Shown: piece by piece, positions 51,438 through 63,562 of the stretch
How the letters are laid out: each line of letters begins with the position of its first letter
Numbering within the stretch: the stretch's first letter is position 1
From: Pusillimonas sp. MFBS29
GTDB taxonomy: Bacteria > Pseudomonadota > Gammaproteobacteria > Burkholderiales > Burkholderiaceae_B
NCBI RefSeq assembly: GCF_020687695.1
Contig: NZ_JAJEWL010000009.1
Location: forward strand, 62,001-126,000
Reading direction: 5' to 3'
DNA length: 64,000 nt
The notes under the pieces: model-generated
What the model was told of the DNA's origin: nothing
The model's input: only the letters and a program-made list of their open reading frames with translations
Databases searched by the model: none
Position numbers and translations under genes: made by a program

Positions 51438-52670
51438 CTAATTCATGAACCACTCCTTCATACGCGCCAGCAAGGTCTTGACACTGCCTTTTTGCTGGGC
51501 AACCTTGCGACCACGGGCGCGTTGCAAACGGGCTTCGGCCAGCAAGCCCATTACGGTGGAGAAACGCGGATTGTGCATAACATCGGCCAGACTGCCTTCG
51601 TAGGCAGGCACTGCCACACGCACCGGTTTCAGAAATACGTCTTCTGCCAGCTCGACGATGCCTGGCATCAGCGAAGTACCGCCGGTCAGGACAACGCCCG
51701 AAGCCAGCAAGTCCTCATAGCCCGACTCGCGCACGATCTGCTGTACAAAAGTAAACAGTTCTTCAATGCGCGGCTCGATCACAGCGCCCAGCGCCTGGCG
51801 CTTGACCTGGCGGTTGGGCCGGTCACCCAGTCCGGGCACTTCGATGTGCTCGTCGGCGCTGGCCAGAACCTGCTTGGCAATGCCAAAGCGCAGCTTGATC
51901 TCTTCCGCGTCCGGCGTAGGTGTCCGGAGCATCGCGGCGATATCGCTGGTGATCTGGTCGCCGGCAATGGGCACCACGGCGGTGTGGCGTATGGCTCCGC
52001 CCGTGAATATGGCCACATCGGTTGTGCCACCACCCACATCAACCAGCACCACACCCAGTTCCTTCTCGTCGGAGGTCAGGCAGGCCAGACTGGATGCCAG
52101 CGGCTGCAGGATCAGATCCTGCACTTCCAGCCCGCAGCGCCGTACACACTTGACGATGTTCTGGGCCGCGCTGACCGCACCGGTCACGATATGCACCCGT
52201 ACTTCCAGACGCAGTCCGCTCATCCCTATGGGCTCACGGATGTCTTCCTGCGAATCAACAATGAACTCCTGTGTCAGCACATGCAGCACCTGCTGGTCGG
52301 TCGGTATATTGACCGCCTTGGCGGTCTCAATGACCCGGGCGACGTCGGTTGCCGTCACTTCCTTGTCCTTGACGGCCACCATGCCGCTGGAGTTAAAGCT
52401 GGTGATATGACTGCCTGCGATGCCGGTATAAACCTCGCGAATCTTGCAGTCAGCCATCAGTTCCGCTTCTTCCAGGGCACGCTGTATCGAGTTGACGGTC
52501 GATTCGATATTGACCACCACCCCTTTACGCATGCCCTGGGATTCATGCTGGCCCAGGCCCAGCACTTCAAAACGTCCTTCAGGCAATATCTCGGCCACTA
52601 CCGCCACCACTTTGCTGGTGCCGATATCGAGTGCAACGATCAGGTCTTTGATGTCACGGGTCATAGTCAT
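51438..52670 (-). CDS. ftsA: Cell division protein FtsA
   Basis: FtsA is an actin-like protein that anchors FtsZ to the membrane. The 410-residue sequence has LIVALDIGTSKVVAVVAE (phosphate 1), VLVDVGGGTTDVAIFTGGAI (phosphate 2), GVVLTGGTSLMPGI (adenosine) and an amphipathic C-terminal helix ending LLARMKEWFMN, the membrane-targeting sequence. The ATG follows the ftsQ TAA directly (TAAATG), so the pair is translationally coupled. Confidence 0.98.
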   Translation of the reverse strand: MTMTRDIKDLIVALDIGTSKVVAVVAEILPEGRFEVLGLGQHESQGMRKGVVVNIESTVNSIQRALEEAELMADCKIREVYTGIAGSHITSFNSSGMVAVKDKEVTATDVARVIETAKAVNIPTDQQVLHVLTQEFIVDSQEDIREPIGMSGLRLEVRVHIVTGAVSAAQNIVKCVRRCGLEVQDLILQPLASSLACLTSDEKELGVVLVDVGGGTTDVAIFTGGAIRHTAVVPIAGDQITSDIAAMLRTPTPDAEEIKLRFGIAKQVLASADEHIEVPGLGDRPNRQVKRQALGAVIEPRIEELFTFVQQIVRESGYEDLLASGVVLTGGTSLMPGIVELAEDVFLKPVRVAVPAYEGSLADVMHNPRFSTVMGLLAEARLQRARGRKVAQQKGSVKTLLARMKEWFMN

Positions 52671-53462
52671 TTACTTCGAAGAGATACTGGAAACAGGGGC
52701 CAACGTAATTGCAAAACCGTTGGGATAGCGTAAATCTGCACTGCTGATGGCACGTCCATCGAGCCGTTCATTCAATTTGGGCCAGGCATGCACGAAACGC
52801 GCAATGCGGGCGGCAAAGGGCAAGGCGCCGGAGCGTCCGTGCGGGTCCGCGACATCGGCCGCCGGGTCACGCCCAAGACTCAGGCGCACGCCGTCAGACA
52901 GCTGCACTTCCCAGGCATAGCGCGGGCTGAGCGTTACTTCGTGCACACTCAGGTTAAGAGGGGCAAACCAACGGGCCAGCTCGGCATAACGCTGCACCAC
53001 CAGCCGCTCCGAGCTGTCAGGTCCATTAAGCTGCGGCAGACTGGCATCGTCGGCCAGCTCGCCCTGGTTGGCGGTAAACGATTCGCCCCAGGTGTTGATC
53101 ATCTGGTTTTCATTCCACAGGGCCAGAGGCTGCTGCTCTTCTATCTTCACGCTCAGGGCATTGGGCCATACACGGCGCACCTGAGCATGGCGCACCCAAG
53201 GCACGGTTTCTATCAAATGCCGGGTGTCATCAAGATTCACCGAAAAGAAATTGCCTGATACACGCCCCGCAATGCTGGCCTGCACCCCTGCAGCCGTCAC
53301 ATAGCTGAAGGCCTCGGACTGCAAGGGCTCAATCTGAATCGTGGAGATCGCAAAGTAAGGCCTTTGCGCCAGCCACACGACGGCGCCCGCAATCAAAGCA
53401 CACACGGCCAGCAAAGCCAGCGTGTTTGCAATGAAGTTGGTCAGGCGCGCATCTGAAAACAC
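52671..53462 (-). CDS. ftsQ: Cell division protein FtsQ
   Basis: FtsQ (DivIB) is a bitopic membrane protein that recruits FtsL/FtsB to the divisome. The 263-residue product has a short cytosolic tail, one membrane segment (ALLAVCALIAGAVVWLA), a POTRA domain (FAISTIQIEPLQSEAFSYVTAAGVQASI, ... TVPWVRHAQVRRVWPNALSVKIEEQQPLALWNE) and a beta domain. The start is GTG 53462, with AGGAG at good distance. It is nine bases after ddlB. Confidence 0.95.
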   Translation of the reverse strand: MFSDARLTNFIANTLALLAVCALIAGAVVWLAQRPYFAISTIQIEPLQSEAFSYVTAAGVQASIAGRVSGNFFSVNLDDTRHLIETVPWVRHAQVRRVWPNALSVKIEEQQPLALWNENQMINTWGESFTANQGELADDASLPQLNGPDSSERLVVQRYAELARWFAPLNLSVHEVTLSPRYAWEVQLSDGVRLSLGRDPAADVADPHGRSGALPFAARIARFVHAWPKLNERLDGRAISSADLRYPNGFAITLAPVSSISSK

Positions 53463-53471
53463 AGCAGGCTC

Positions 53472-54419
53472 CTAAACAGCGGGCGGCGTCTGCACTTTGC
53501 AGCAGGCCGTCGATAAAATTTCAAGACACAGTTCGGCATAACTCATGCCGTCTGCTTTGGCGCCCATAGGTACCAGCGAATGGCTGGTCATGCCGGGCGA
53601 GGTATTTATTTCCAGCAACCAGGGTTGGCCCGCCTGATCCAGCATGAAATCAGCCCGGCCCCAACCCTCGCAACCTACGACGACATAGGCCTGCTCGGCC
53701 AGTCGGCGGATGGAAGCGCTCAGGGCCTCGTCCAGCTGTGCCGGGCAGATGTACTGGGTATCGTTCGATATGTATTTGTGGTCGTAGTCGTAATTGCCAT
53801 CAGGCGCCACGATCTCGATGATGGGCAAGGCACGTGTCGATTTGCCTTTGCCCAGCAGGGCAACGGTCAGCTCGCGGCCGGCGATGAACTGCTCTGCCAG
53901 CACTTCCTCGTCGTAGCGGGCGGCCAGCTGATAAGCCTCGCGCAGCTCCTCAAGCTTGTTAACTTTGGTGACGCCCAAGGTCGAACCCTCATGTGGCGGC
54001 TTGATGATCAGCGGCAAACCCAGTTCGGCGGCAACGGCCTCAAGGTCGGAGTCGGCGGTCAGCACGGCATAGCGGGGCGTCGGCAGCTGGTGCTGCAGCC
54101 AGACCTGCTTGGTCATGATCTTGTCCATGGCCAGGGACGAGGCCAGGGTGCCGCTGCCGGTGTAGGGCAAGCCCATCAGCTCCAGCGCGCCTTGCAGCGT
54201 GCCGTCTTCGCCATGGCGCCCGTGCAGGGCAATGAACACCCTGTCAAAGCCCGCATTTATCAGGTCAACCAGTGTGTACAGCCCGGTATCGAACAAGTGC
54301 GCGTCGACGCCCTTGCTGCACAGCGCTTCGTGCACCCCCTGGCCCGACATCAGGGACACTTCCCGCTCTGCGGACCGCCCTCCGTACAACACGCCTACGC
54401 GGCCATATTTTCCACTCAC
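53472..54419 (-). CDS. ddlB: D-alanine--D-alanine ligase
   Basis: Ddl joins two D-alanines for the pentapeptide. The 315-residue ATP-grasp protein has [61 protein letters not shown] and [28 protein letters not shown] with the metal-binding Glu/Asn. The GTG start overlaps the murC stop (GTGA). Placement within dcw marks it as the cluster-type (DdlB) ligase. Confidence 0.97.
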   Translation of the reverse strand: MSGKYGRVGVLYGGRSAEREVSLMSGQGVHEALCSKGVDAHLFDTGLYTLVDLINAGFDRVFIALHGRHGEDGTLQGALELMGLPYTGSGTLASSLAMDKIMTKQVWLQHQLPTPRYAVLTADSDLEAVAAELGLPLIIKPPHEGSTLGVTKVNKLEELREAYQLAARYDEEVLAEQFIAGRELTVALLGKGKSTRALPIIEIVAPDGNYDYDHKYISNDTQYICPAQLDEALSASIRRLAEQAYVVVGCEGWGRADFMLDQAGQPWLLEINTSPGMTSHSLVPMGAKADGMSYAELCLEILSTACCKVQTPPAV

Positions 54420-55822
54420 GCTGCTTCTCCTAATTGCCCGGGTACACGGCTGATCGAGCCCGCCCCCATGATCACCACGACATCACCATCGCGCGCAAAA
54501 TCGCGGATGGCCTGGGGCAGCTCTGCGACATCTTCAACAAAAATGGGTTCAACCTTGCCGGCCACTCTCAGGGCCCGCGACAAGGCACGGCCGTCCGCAG
54601 CAATCAGCGGCGGCTCCCCGGCGGAATAGACATCGGTCAACAGGACGGCATCGGCCTGGCCCAATATCCGCACAAAATCCTCAAAGCAATCGCGGGTCCG
54701 GGTGTAGCGATGGGGCTGAAAGGCCAGCACAATACGGCGATCAGGCCAGGCACCACGCGCGGCCGCCAAAGTGGCCGCCATTTCAACCGGGTGATGGCCG
54801 TAATCGTCTATGACGGTGTATTTGCCCCCGCCACGCCGGGCGGAAACTTCAAAGTCACCCACTTGCGTGAATCGCCTTCCGACACCATTGAACGAGGCCA
54901 GCGATTCGATAATCGCGTCATCGGAAACGCCCAGCTCGGTCGCCACGGCAATCGCAGCCAGCGCATTCAGCACATTGTGGTGGCCGGGCAGATTCAGACT
55001 GACGGACATGGGCGGCAAGGCCCCGGTAGCGCCCTGGCGCTGCACGTCGAACCGCATCACGGTTCCATCGGCCCTGACATTCTCGGCGCGCACCTGTGCG
55101 CCCGATTCAATGCCGTAGGTCGTGACCGGGCGCGAGACAAAGGGAAGGATCTCTCGCACATTCGGATCGTCGCTGCAAAGTACTGCCGAACCATAAAAGG
55201 GCAGGCGTTGCGTGAACTCGATGAATGCGCTTTTCAGCCTGGCCACATCATGGCCATAGGTATCCATATGATCAACATCGATATTCGTGATGATGCACAT
55301 GACGGGCAGCAAGTTCAGGAAGGACGCGTCCGACTCATCGGCCTCGACCACAATGAACTCGCCCTGACCCAGACGGGCATTGGCGCCTGCGGAATTGAGC
55401 CGCCCCCCGATAACGAAGGTCGGATCCAGATCTCCGGCGGCCAGCACGCTGGCGACCAGGCTGGTGGTTGTGGTTTTCCCATGAGTCCCGGCGACCGCAA
55501 TACCGCGCTTCAGACGCATGAGTTCGGCCAGCATCAGCGCACGCGGCACCACTGGTATGCGTGCGGCCCGGGCTGCCAACACTTCGGGGTTGTCGGCAGA
55601 CACGGCGGTGGAGGTCACGATCGCGCCCACACCAGCCACATTGGCGGCGTCGTGCCCGATGGTGATACGCGCCCCCAGGTCAGCCAGGCGACGGGTCACA
55701 TTGCTTTCCTGTATGTCGGAGCCGCTGATCGAATAACCCAGGTTCAACAGCACCTCGGCAATGCCGCTCATGCCCGAACCACCTATGCCCACGAAATGTA
55801 TGCTTTGTATTCTGTGCTTCAT
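54416..55822 (-). CDS. murC: UDP-N-acetylmuramate--L-alanine ligase
   Basis: MurC adds L-alanine to UDP-MurNAc. From the ATG at 55822 the protein is 468 residues: [23 protein letters not shown] (UDP-binding Gly-rich), [18 protein letters not shown] (P-loop), [31 protein letters not shown], and [38 protein letters not shown]. The 45 in-frame codons upstream are inside murG and rejected; the ATG overlaps the murG stop. Confidence 0.97.
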   Translation of the reverse strand: MKHRIQSIHFVGIGGSGMSGIAEVLLNLGYSISGSDIQESNVTRRLADLGARITIGHDAANVAGVGAIVTSTAVSADNPEVLAARAARIPVVPRALMLAELMRLKRGIAVAGTHGKTTTTSLVASVLAAGDLDPTFVIGGRLNSAGANARLGQGEFIVVEADESDASFLNLLPVMCIITNIDVDHMDTYGHDVARLKSAFIEFTQRLPFYGSAVLCSDDPNVREILPFVSRPVTTYGIESGAQVRAENVRADGTVMRFDVQRQGATGALPPMSVSLNLPGHHNVLNALAAIAVATELGVSDDAIIESLASFNGVGRRFTQVGDFEVSARRGGGKYTVIDDYGHHPVEMAATLAAARGAWPDRRIVLAFQPHRYTRTRDCFEDFVRILGQADAVLLTDVYSAGEPPLIAADGRALSRALRVAGKVEPIFVEDVAELPQAIRDFARDGDVVVIMGAGSISRVPGQLGEAA

Positions 55823-56892
55823 GCCTGCCTCCTGACAGCTTGGGTGCACGCATCGGCAATCTGACTGGTCGCATTCAGGCTGGCATGCTCGTGCGCATGC
55901 GTAGCAATGGCAGCCAGCTCTGTCCGTGTCGACTTGCGCAACCATTGCGCCAGCCACTCAACGGTGAGTCCGGATTGTTTCTGTAGCCAGGCGCCGTGGC
56001 ATTCGCTCAGGTAACGCGCGTTGGCCGTCTGGTGATCATCTATGGCATGCGGCAGCGGCACGAACAAGGCGGCAACGCCCACTGCCGCCACTTCTGCCAC
56101 GGTCATGGCGCCTGCCCGGCATATCACCAGGTCGGCATCCGCCAGGGCATGCGCCATATCGTCTATGAAGGCGTGGCACACTGCGTGTACGCCGTTCTTC
56201 TCATACTCCGCACGCAGCGTAGCCAGATGCTTTTCACCCGACTGATGCGTCACCAGAGGTCGTTCGTCGGCGGCCAGCTGCCCCAGCGCCTTGGGCACAA
56301 TATTGTTCAGCGCCGCAGCGCCCAGGCTGCCACCCACGACCAGCAGGCGCAAAGGCCCTTGCCTGGCCTGGTAGCGCTCGGCGGCTGGTGCGACCTGCAC
56401 AAGCGCCTTGCGTACAGGATTGCCCACCATCACCGCGCCCGGCAAGGCCCCCGGGAAGCCGACCAGCACTTTGCTGGCCAGCTTTGCCAGCCAGCGGTTG
56501 GCTGTACCCGCAACAGCGTTCTGCTCGTGAATGACCAGGGGAATGCGCCGCAGGGTCGCTGCTACGCCGCCTGGAAACGCAACATAACCGCCCATGCCCA
56601 GCACCACGTCGGGGCGGACACTACCAAGCAGACGGTAGGCTTGCCAGCCTGCCCGGCTCAGGGTGAACGGCAGCTTGAGCAAGGTCATCAGACCCTTGCC
56701 CCGTACGCCGGAGAATCGCAATGGCAACAACTCGATACCCTGAGGAGGCACCAGACGCCCTTCCATGCGGTCAGGGTGCCCCAGCCACAGTACCCGCCAG
56801 CCGCGCGCTTTCATTTCGTGAGCAACAGCCAGCCCCGGCATGATATGCCCGCCGGTCCCGCCCGCCATAATCAGCAAAGTCGGTGTACTCAT
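55819..56892 (-). CDS. murG: UDP-GlcNAc:lipid I N-acetylglucosaminyltransferase MurG
   Basis: MurG converts lipid I to lipid II at the inner leaflet. The 357-residue GT-B protein has [73 protein letters not shown] and [40 protein letters not shown]. The ATG at 56892 overlaps the ftsW stop; upstream in-frame codons are rejected. In Bordetella, MurG is reported to scaffold the Mur ligases, including the MurE-MurF fusion. Confidence 0.97.
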   Translation of the reverse strand: MSTPTLLIMAGGTGGHIMPGLAVAHEMKARGWRVLWLGHPDRMEGRLVPPQGIELLPLRFSGVRGKGLMTLLKLPFTLSRAGWQAYRLLGSVRPDVVLGMGGYVAFPGGVAATLRRIPLVIHEQNAVAGTANRWLAKLASKVLVGFPGALPGAVMVGNPVRKALVQVAPAAERYQARQGPLRLLVVGGSLGAAALNNIVPKALGQLAADERPLVTHQSGEKHLATLRAEYEKNGVHAVCHAFIDDMAHALADADLVICRAGAMTVAEVAAVGVAALFVPLPHAIDDHQTANARYLSECHGAWLQKQSGLTVEWLAQWLRKSTRTELAAIATHAHEHASLNATSQIADACTQAVRRQA

Positions 56893-58082
56893 GTCCGCTT
56901 GCCTCGCATCATGTTGCGATTCTCGTAATCGACACGGAACAGCAGCGCCATCGCGACGCAATTCATGACAATGCCACTGCCGCCATAACTCACCATGGGC
57001 AAGGTCAGGCCTTTGGTAGGCAGCAACCCCATGCACACGCCGATATTGATGAATGACTGCACGCCGAACCACAAAGCCACACCTTGCGCGACCAACCCGT
57101 TGAATATGCGCTCCATGGCAATGGCCTGCCGACCAATTTCGAAGCCACGCCAGATCAGGAAGACAAACAATCCGATCAGGCAGGCCACTCCGACAAAGCC
57201 GAGCTCTTCACCTATAACAGCGACAATGAAGTCAGTGTGCGCTTCAGGCAGATAGTGCAGCTTCTCGACGCTGGCACCCAGGCCCACGCCGAACCACTCG
57301 CCACGCCCCAGGGCAATCAGGGAATGCGACAGCTGATACGCGCTGCCGTACGCATTTTCTGGATTCCAGGGATCCAGATACACAAACAGGCGCTCGCGCC
57401 GCCACGGCGAAAGCCAGATCAGCAGTAGAAAGCTGCCTACCAGTATGCTTAGCAATATCGAGAACAGCTTGCCGTTGATGCCACCGATGAACAGAATGCC
57501 AACCGCAATCGCCACGATTACCATGAAGGCACCCAGGTCGGGCTCCAGCAGCAGCACAATGCCCACCAGCGCAAGTGCGAATGCCATTGGCAGAAAGCCA
57601 CGCATAAAGCTCTGCATGTATTCCTGCTTGCGCACGGTGTAATCAGCCGCATACAACAACACAGCAACCTTCATCAGCTCGGAAGGCTGGAAATTGATCA
57701 GGCCCAGGGACAGCCAGCGGCGTGCGCCGTTGACCTCGCGCCCTACACCCGGAATCAACACTACGACAAGCAGCAGCAGTGCGAACAAAAACAGCGGTAT
57801 GGCGAACTTGCGCCACACCTTCATGGGTATGCTGGCCGCGAACAGCGCTGCCAGAACACCCATCAAGGCAAACAAGCCATGGCGGATCACAAAATAATAG
57901 CGTCCGTAGCTTTCGTATCGGGGGCCGTCGGCCAGCGCAATAGAGGCCGAATACACCATGAGCAGCCCGAACAGCATCAGGGCCGTGGCCGCCACCAGCA
58001 TGGGAACATCAATGCTGGGCATGGTGGTGCGCCCGGGCCGTACGGCATTGACGCTGGATGTCAGATCGGCGAACAGGCTCAT
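56889..58082 (-). CDS. ftsW: Lipid II polymerase FtsW (SEDS family)
   Basis: FtsW polymerises septal peptidoglycan together with FtsI. The 397-residue protein has about ten membrane helices and family landmarks: [62 protein letters not shown], and the late [16 protein letters not shown]. The catalytic-region Asp lies in the large extracellular loop. It overlaps murD and murG by four bases each. Confidence 0.97.
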   Translation of the reverse strand: MSLFADLTSSVNAVRPGRTTMPSIDVPMLVAATALMLFGLLMVYSASIALADGPRYESYGRYYFVIRHGLFALMGVLAALFAASIPMKVWRKFAIPLFLFALLLLVVVLIPGVGREVNGARRWLSLGLINFQPSELMKVAVLLYAADYTVRKQEYMQSFMRGFLPMAFALALVGIVLLLEPDLGAFMVIVAIAVGILFIGGINGKLFSILLSILVGSFLLLIWLSPWRRERLFVYLDPWNPENAYGSAYQLSHSLIALGRGEWFGVGLGASVEKLHYLPEAHTDFIVAVIGEELGFVGVACLIGLFVFLIWRGFEIGRQAIAMERIFNGLVAQGVALWFGVQSFINIGVCMGLLPTKGLTLPMVSYGGSGIVMNCVAMALLFRVDYENRNMMRGKRT

Positions 58083-59608
58083 GCGATCTCCCCCCGGCTC
58101 AGGGCCAATTCCTGCACCTCATCAACGAAACAGGCGCCACGATGACCGTAATTGCGGAACATATCCAGGCTGGCGCATGCCGGCGAAAGCAGAACGGTAT
58201 CACCCGGCTGTGCCAGTTCCATGCTGCGGCTGACCGCCACCGCCAGGGTGTCGACCAATTCGGTCGGAACATTGGTGCCCGCGAGCGCCTGTGCAATCGT
58301 GGCGGCATCCTGACCGATCAGGACCACGGCGCGTGCGTGCGCGCGCACGGCCTCGGCCAGCGGAGCAAAGTCTTGTCCCTTGCCCATGCCACCGGCTATC
58401 AGCACCACACGCGTACCCATGCCTTCGAGCGCAGCCACTGTGGCACCGACATTGGTTCCCTTGCTGTCATTAATAAAATCGACGTCGGCGATCGTACGCA
58501 CGAACTCGGTGCGATGCGGCTCACCTTCATAATCACGCAAGGCGTGCAGCATTGCCGCCCAGCCCAGATCCAGGCAACGGGCCAACGCCAGGGCAGCCAG
58601 CGCGTTCAAGGCGTTATGCTGGCCACGGGCCCGCAGTGCATCGGCTGGAATCAGCCGTGACACACGACCTTCCGCACGTTCGGGTTCAGCTGCTGACTTC
58701 TTGCGCCGCGTCGGGGCGGCCGGCATGTCGAAATCCGTTGCCTCGGCAGCGACCAGCCAGGTCATGTCGTGACTGCGCTCCAGGCCCAGATCACCCTGAA
58801 GGACGGGAACATCCGAACCGAAACTGCGCACGGCAAGCTTGCTGATGCCGTCGACCATGGCCATTACCTGAGGGTCATCACGGTTCACTATCGTGATGGC
58901 GGACATATTCAGCAGACGTGCCTTGGCCGCTGCATATGCCTGCATGGAGCCATGCCAGTCCAGATGATCCTGAGTGACGTTCAGCACGACGGCAGCATCA
59001 GGACGCAACGACCGTGTGGACTCCAGCTGAAAACTCGAGAGTTCCAGAACCCAGACCTCGGGCAGATCGTTAGCTGCCAGCGCATCACGCAGCGCGCCAA
59101 GGGCGGCCGGGCTGATGTTGCCGGCAGCCTTGACCGCAAGGCCACTGGCTTGTACCAGTTGACGTGTCATGGCCGTCACTGTGGTCTTGCCGTTAGTACC
59201 GGTAACGGCAAGAACTTTGGGCTCATAACCTTGCGGCGCCATATCGGCCAGCGCACGGGCAAACAGCTCGATTTCACCGATAACTTCAATATCGCGCTGG
59301 GCAGCCAGCGCCAGCAGTTCGCTGACCGGCGCCTGGAACGGTGACAGTCCGGGACTGAGCACGATGGTGCATACATCCTGCAGCGCTTTTTCGTTCAACG
59401 CCTGGGCGCCAAGACAGTACTCGACCTGGTCTTCACCCAAGGCCTGCTGCAATGCCTGCAATCCCCCCGGCTCGCTGCGCGTATCAAGCACGCGCAGGCG
59501 TGCCCCCTGCTGCGCGCACCATAGTGCGGCAGCAAGACCCGTCTCGCCCAGACCCAGTATCAGGGTCAGGCCATCGAGGCGCACCGAGGGAAAAGAGAAG
59601 GTATTCAT
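58079..59608 (-). CDS. murD: UDP-N-acetylmuramoylalanine--D-glutamate ligase
   Basis: MurD adds D-glutamate. The 509-residue protein has [44 protein letters not shown] (P-loop), [13 protein letters not shown] and [21 protein letters not shown] basic, glutamate-rich insert of about 20 residues (around [16 protein letters not shown]) makes it longer than E. coli MurD (438), as in other Alcaligenaceae. The ATG at 59608 overlaps the mraY stop; the open frame upstream is not used. Confidence 0.96.
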   Translation of the reverse strand: MNTFSFPSVRLDGLTLILGLGETGLAAALWCAQQGARLRVLDTRSEPGGLQALQQALGEDQVEYCLGAQALNEKALQDVCTIVLSPGLSPFQAPVSELLALAAQRDIEVIGEIELFARALADMAPQGYEPKVLAVTGTNGKTTVTAMTRQLVQASGLAVKAAGNISPAALGALRDALAANDLPEVWVLELSSFQLESTRSLRPDAAVVLNVTQDHLDWHGSMQAYAAAKARLLNMSAITIVNRDDPQVMAMVDGISKLAVRSFGSDVPVLQGDLGLERSHDMTWLVAAEATDFDMPAAPTRRKKSAAEPERAEGRVSRLIPADALRARGQHNALNALAALALARCLDLGWAAMLHALRDYEGEPHRTEFVRTIADVDFINDSKGTNVGATVAALEGMGTRVVLIAGGMGKGQDFAPLAEAVRAHARAVVLIGQDAATIAQALAGTNVPTELVDTLAVAVSRSMELAQPGDTVLLSPACASLDMFRNYGHRGACFVDEVQELALSRGEIA

Positions 59609-60777
59609 CGTAATTTCAACGTTGCCAAACCAATAAGCACCAGCATCATGCTGATGATCCAGAACCTGACGACCACCTGGGTTTCTTTCCACCCGGTGAC
59701 CTCGAAATGGTGATGCAGCGGCGCCATCCGGAATATTCGGCGCCCCTCGCCGTACCGTTTTTTGGTGTACTTGAACCAGGCCACCTGCAGCATCACCGAC
59801 ATGGTTTCAACCACGAAGACCCCGCCCATGATGAACAGGACGATTTCCTGCCGGACAATCACCGCTATCGTGCCCAGTGCGCCACCCAGGGCCAGCGCGC
59901 CGACATCACCCATGAACACCTGTGCGGGATACGCGTTGAACCATAGAAAGGCCAGGCCTGCGCCGGCGATGGCCGCACACAACACCATCAGTTCCGAGGC
60001 GCCAGGTATATACGGGAACAGCAGATATTTGGAATAGTCGACGCGTCCGACCACATAAGCGAATATCCCCAGCGCGCTGCCCACCATGACAGTAGGCATG
60101 ATGGCCAGCCCGTCCAGCCCGTCGGTCAGGTTCACGGCATTGCTGGATCCGACTATGACCAGCCACGTCAGTGCCGCAAAACCAAAGACTCCCAGGGGAT
60201 AGCTGACACTCTTGAAGAAGGGCACGATCAGGTCGGCGCGGGTAGGTAAAGGCATGGTGAAGCCGCTCAGCACCCAGTCACGAAACAGTGGCCATAACTC
60301 GGCATTGGCCGGCGCAGACACTGCAAAGGTCAGGTAGATGGACGCCACTAGGCCTATCAGGGCTTGCCAGAAGAACTTGCGGCGCGAAGACATGCCTTCG
60401 GGGTCACGGTTGACCACTTTCTTATAGTCGTCGGCCCAGCCTATCCAGCCAAAGCCAAAGGTCACGAGCAGCACCACCCAGACGAAACGGTTGGTCCAGT
60501 CGGCCCACATCAACGTGCTGACGCCGATCGAGATCAGGATGAGTGCGCCGCCCATGGTCGGTGTGCCATTTTTTTGCAGATGCGACTCGGGGCCATAGGT
60601 ACGGACGGCCTGGCCAATCTTCAGCTCGGTCAGCCGGCGTATGACCCAGGGTCCGGCGCACAGACCAATCAGCAGCGCCGTGCCACAAGCCAGCACGGCA
60701 CGGAAGGTAATGTATTCAATAACGCCAAAAGCGCGTATGTGTGACTCGGACAGCCAGCGCGCCAGTTCAAGTAGCAT
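59605..60777 (-). CDS. mraY: Phospho-N-acetylmuramoyl-pentapeptide-transferase MraY
   Basis: MraY makes lipid I from UDP-MurNAc-pentapeptide and undecaprenyl phosphate. The 390-residue protein has ten membrane helices and conserved loops: [36 protein letters not shown] (Asp pair), [18 protein letters not shown], and [15 protein letters not shown], with the [17 protein letters not shown] motif near the end. Its start overlaps the murEF gene by 11 bases. Confidence 0.98.
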   Translation of the reverse strand: MLLELARWLSESHIRAFGVIEYITFRAVLACGTALLIGLCAGPWVIRRLTELKIGQAVRTYGPESHLQKNGTPTMGGALILISIGVSTLMWADWTNRFVWVVLLVTFGFGWIGWADDYKKVVNRDPEGMSSRRKFFWQALIGLVASIYLTFAVSAPANAELWPLFRDWVLSGFTMPLPTRADLIVPFFKSVSYPLGVFGFAALTWLVIVGSSNAVNLTDGLDGLAIMPTVMVGSALGIFAYVVGRVDYSKYLLFPYIPGASELMVLCAAIAGAGLAFLWFNAYPAQVFMGDVGALALGGALGTIAVIVRQEIVLFIMGGVFVVETMSVMLQVAWFKYTKKRYGEGRRIFRMAPLHHHFEVTGWKETQVVVRFWIISMMLVLIGLATLKLR

Positions 60778-63562
60778 GGCGATCCCCTTCTTCCTGATTG
60801 ATCAGTTCTTGCTCCAGGGCCCGGACAACCCGTTCCATGCGCGTGCTGCGCGAGCCCTTCACCAGGATGTGAGCCGGCACGTGCGACAGCAGGCAGCTGT
60901 TCAAAGCCTCGATCGACTGAAAAGCATGGGCACCATCGCCGAACGCATTGGCGGCATGGGCGCATGCCGGACCAAACGCCAGCAAAACGTCGATACCAAG
61001 CTCCTTGGCATAAGCGCCGACTTCGGCATGCATGGCATCGCCGTTCACACCAACCTCGCCCATGTCACCCAGCACCAGTACACGCTTGCCGTCCAGCGCC
61101 GAGAGCACATCGATGGCGGCGCGAACAGAATCCGGATTGGCGTTGTAGGTATCGTCAATAAGCTGGTAACCACCGGCCAGGCTACGCGGCTGCATGCGCC
61201 CCGATACAGGGTTGAACGACTCCAGCCCCTGTATGATGCGGTCCAGCGGTACGCCGGTTGCCAACGCACACGCAGCGGCAGCCAGGGCATTGCGCAAGTT
61301 GTGCACTCCTGGCGCTGCCAGGTTCAGCATCGCACTGCCATCGGGCGTGTGTATCCGACATACCGTGCGTGTGGGCTCGGCATGAATCTGGTCGGCGTAC
61401 ACATCCAGGTCGGGGTTGAAGCCGAACTTCAACACCTTGCGATCACCGGCCAGCTCGCTCCACAAGTCCGAATACACATCGTCTCCGGGGAACACGGCTA
61501 CCCCATCTGCAGGCAGCATGTCGATGACCGTACCGTTTTCCCGCGCGACCGCTTCGACCGTCAGCATGAATTCCTGATGCTCACGCTGGGCGTTGTTGAC
61601 GAGGGCGACCGTAGGCTGCGCGATATTCGCCAGCAGGGCGATTTCACCGGGATGATTCATGCCCAGCTCGAACACGGCGGCGCAGTGCCTGCGATCCAGA
61701 CGCATCACCGTCAGGGGTACACCAATATCGTTGTTCAGATTGCCGCGGGTCGCCAGGCTGAGGTCTTCGCCCGGCCATTCGCGCAAGATGGCGGCAATCA
61801 TTTCCTTGGTCGTGGTTTTTCCGTTGCTGCCCGTTACGGCAATCACCGGCAGCTCGTGCTGACGGCGCCACATCGTGCTGATACGGATCAGGGCCTGCCG
61901 GGTATCACCCAGCACAAACTGCGGTAAAGCAACGGTGCCGTCCTTGCGTTCGACAACGGCGGCGCATGCGCCGGCCTCTTGTACTGCCGACAGATAGGCG
62001 TGACCATCAAAGGCGTCACCCTTTAAAGCCACAAACAGCTGACCCTGGCTGATGCTGCGCGAGTCAGTTGAAATGCTTATACCCTGTTGCCAGGACAGAG
62101 CGAACCTGGCCCACTCACGATCGTCGAAGGGCTGGCGTTGATCCAGAATTTCCTGATAGGTTTCGTGCCCCTTGCCCGCAAGCAGAACAACATCGCGAGT
62201 ATCGGCGGACCAGATGGACGACAGAATAGCCAGGGCACGATCGGGTTCGATGCGAGGAGCCTGTGGCATGCCGGACACGATCTGCGCAATGATGTCTTGT
62301 GGCTCTTCAAGGCGCGGATTGTCGTTGGTTAGTACGACTTCGTCGGCCAGATCAAAGGCAATGCGTCCCATGATGGGGCGTTTGCTGCGATCGCGGCTGC
62401 CACCGCAGCCAAAGACGCAAATCAGTTTGCCGCCCCTGGCCTTGGCAACATCGCCCAGAGCAATCAAGGCACGCTCAAGGGCATCGGGCGTATGTGCGTA
62501 ATCTACAATCACCATGGCCTGGGCATGCGAAGCAGCTTCCAGCCCCAGCGGCTCGATCACCTGCAGCCGGCCTTCAACAGAGCGCAGCGTAGCCAGGACG
62601 CGGGCAATACGTGACAAGTCCCATCCCAGTTGCTGCAGCACGCCGGACACCAGCAGCAAATTGGCAACGTTATGCTCGCCCACCAAGCGCGTCAGCAATT
62701 GTGCCGCGCCCTTGCGGGTCACCAAATTGAATACCAGACCATAACGGCCCGCATGAATATCCTGGGCCTGAATCGCAGCCTGCTCATTACCCGACACCGA
62801 ATACGCCAGCGTGGTCGCCGCCGGCAGTTGGTTCGCCAGCTGCCGGCCGGCCGGATCGTCGATATTGACCACGGCACTGCTCAAGCCCGGCCAGTTGAAC
62901 AAGGCAAACTTGGCACGCCGGTAATTTTCAAGGGTGCCGTGGTAATCCAGATGATCGTGCGTCAGGTTGGTAAAGGCGGCGATATCGATACGCACATGAT
63001 CGAGCCTGCCCTGCTCCAGCCCTATGGACGAAGCCTCCAGCGCCACAACCTGCGCGCCCGCCTCGAGCATCGCTGCCAGGCTGCGATGCATGGTCAGCAC
63101 GTCGGGCGTTGTGAGCACACCGCCCAGATTGCTGCCGTCGGGCAGCGTTGCACCCAGCGTACCCAAGGTGGCGCAGGGTGTGCCTTCACCATTCAATGCC
63201 GCTGCCAGCCACTGCACGCAGCTGGTCTTGCCATTGGTTCCGGTCACGGCGATTATGGACAACTTTCCTGAAGGCTGGCCATACCAAAGATCGGCAACCT
63301 GACCCAAAACCCCGGACAGATTCTCAACCGCGAGCACCGGCACTCCGATCGAGTCTGCGGCCGTTTGCTGATCGCCTGCATGCATCACGATAGCCGCCGC
63401 TCCCGCCTGTATCGCCTGCGAGATATAGTCACGACCGTCGCCGGCGTGACCTTTGCACGCAAAGAATACGTCGTTCGCGCTCAACTGGCGCGAATCCAGA
63501 CACAGGTTGGCCTTAGGCGCGACGTGCTGGCCCAGCCAGGAGATAATGTCTTTTGCGTTCAT
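60767..63562 (-). CDS. murEF: Bifunctional MurE-MurF ligase fusion
   Basis: A 931-residue single chain joining two successive ligases. MurE (about 1-488) adds meso-diaminopimelate: [13 protein letters not shown] (107-), [24 protein letters not shown], the DAP-specificity motif DNPR (414-417) and [11 protein letters not shown]. MurF (about 495-931) adds D-Ala-D-Ala: [32 protein letters not shown] (577-587), [38 protein letters not shown] and [13 protein letters not shown]. The join is very short, about ten residues, with the usual first helix of MurF missing. No frameshift or internal stop separates them. Such fusions are known in Bordetella. The start overlaps the ftsI stop by four bases. Confidence 0.96.
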   Translation of the reverse strand: MNAKDIISWLGQHVAPKANLCLDSRQLSANDVFFACKGHAGDGRDYISQAIQAGAAAIVMHAGDQQTAADSIGVPVLAVENLSGVLGQVADLWYGQPSGKLSIIAVTGTNGKTSCVQWLAAALNGEGTPCATLGTLGATLPDGSNLGGVLTTPDVLTMHRSLAAMLEAGAQVVALEASSIGLEQGRLDHVRIDIAAFTNLTHDHLDYHGTLENYRRAKFALFNWPGLSSAVVNIDDPAGRQLANQLPAATTLAYSVSGNEQAAIQAQDIHAGRYGLVFNLVTRKGAAQLLTRLVGEHNVANLLLVSGVLQQLGWDLSRIARVLATLRSVEGRLQVIEPLGLEAASHAQAMVIVDYAHTPDALERALIALGDVAKARGGKLICVFGCGGSRDRSKRPIMGRIAFDLADEVVLTNDNPRLEEPQDIIAQIVSGMPQAPRIEPDRALAILSSIWSADTRDVVLLAGKGHETYQEILDQRQPFDDREWARFALSWQQGISISTDSRSISQGQLFVALKGDAFDGHAYLSAVQEAGACAAVVERKDGTVALPQFVLGDTRQALIRISTMWRRQHELPVIAVTGSNGKTTTKEMIAAILREWPGEDLSLATRGNLNNDIGVPLTVMRLDRRHCAAVFELGMNHPGEIALLANIAQPTVALVNNAQREHQEFMLTVEAVARENGTVIDMLPADGVAVFPGDDVYSDLWSELAGDRKVLKFGFNPDLDVYADQIHAEPTRTVCRIHTPDGSAMLNLAAPGVHNLRNALAAAACALATGVPLDRIIQGLESFNPVSGRMQPRSLAGGYQLIDDTYNANPDSVRAAIDVLSALDGKRVLVLGDMGEVGVNGDAMHAEVGAYAKELGIDVLLAFGPACAHAANAFGDGAHAFQSIEALNSCLLSHVPAHILVKGSRSTRMERVVRALEQELINQEEGDRHAT

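Noticed and set aside
53580-55864. Long plus-strand ORFs (349 and 476 codons) opposite ddlB and murC
   Set aside because: They are antisense shadows of essential dcw genes, with His/Gln/Gly-rich composition and no domain resemblance.
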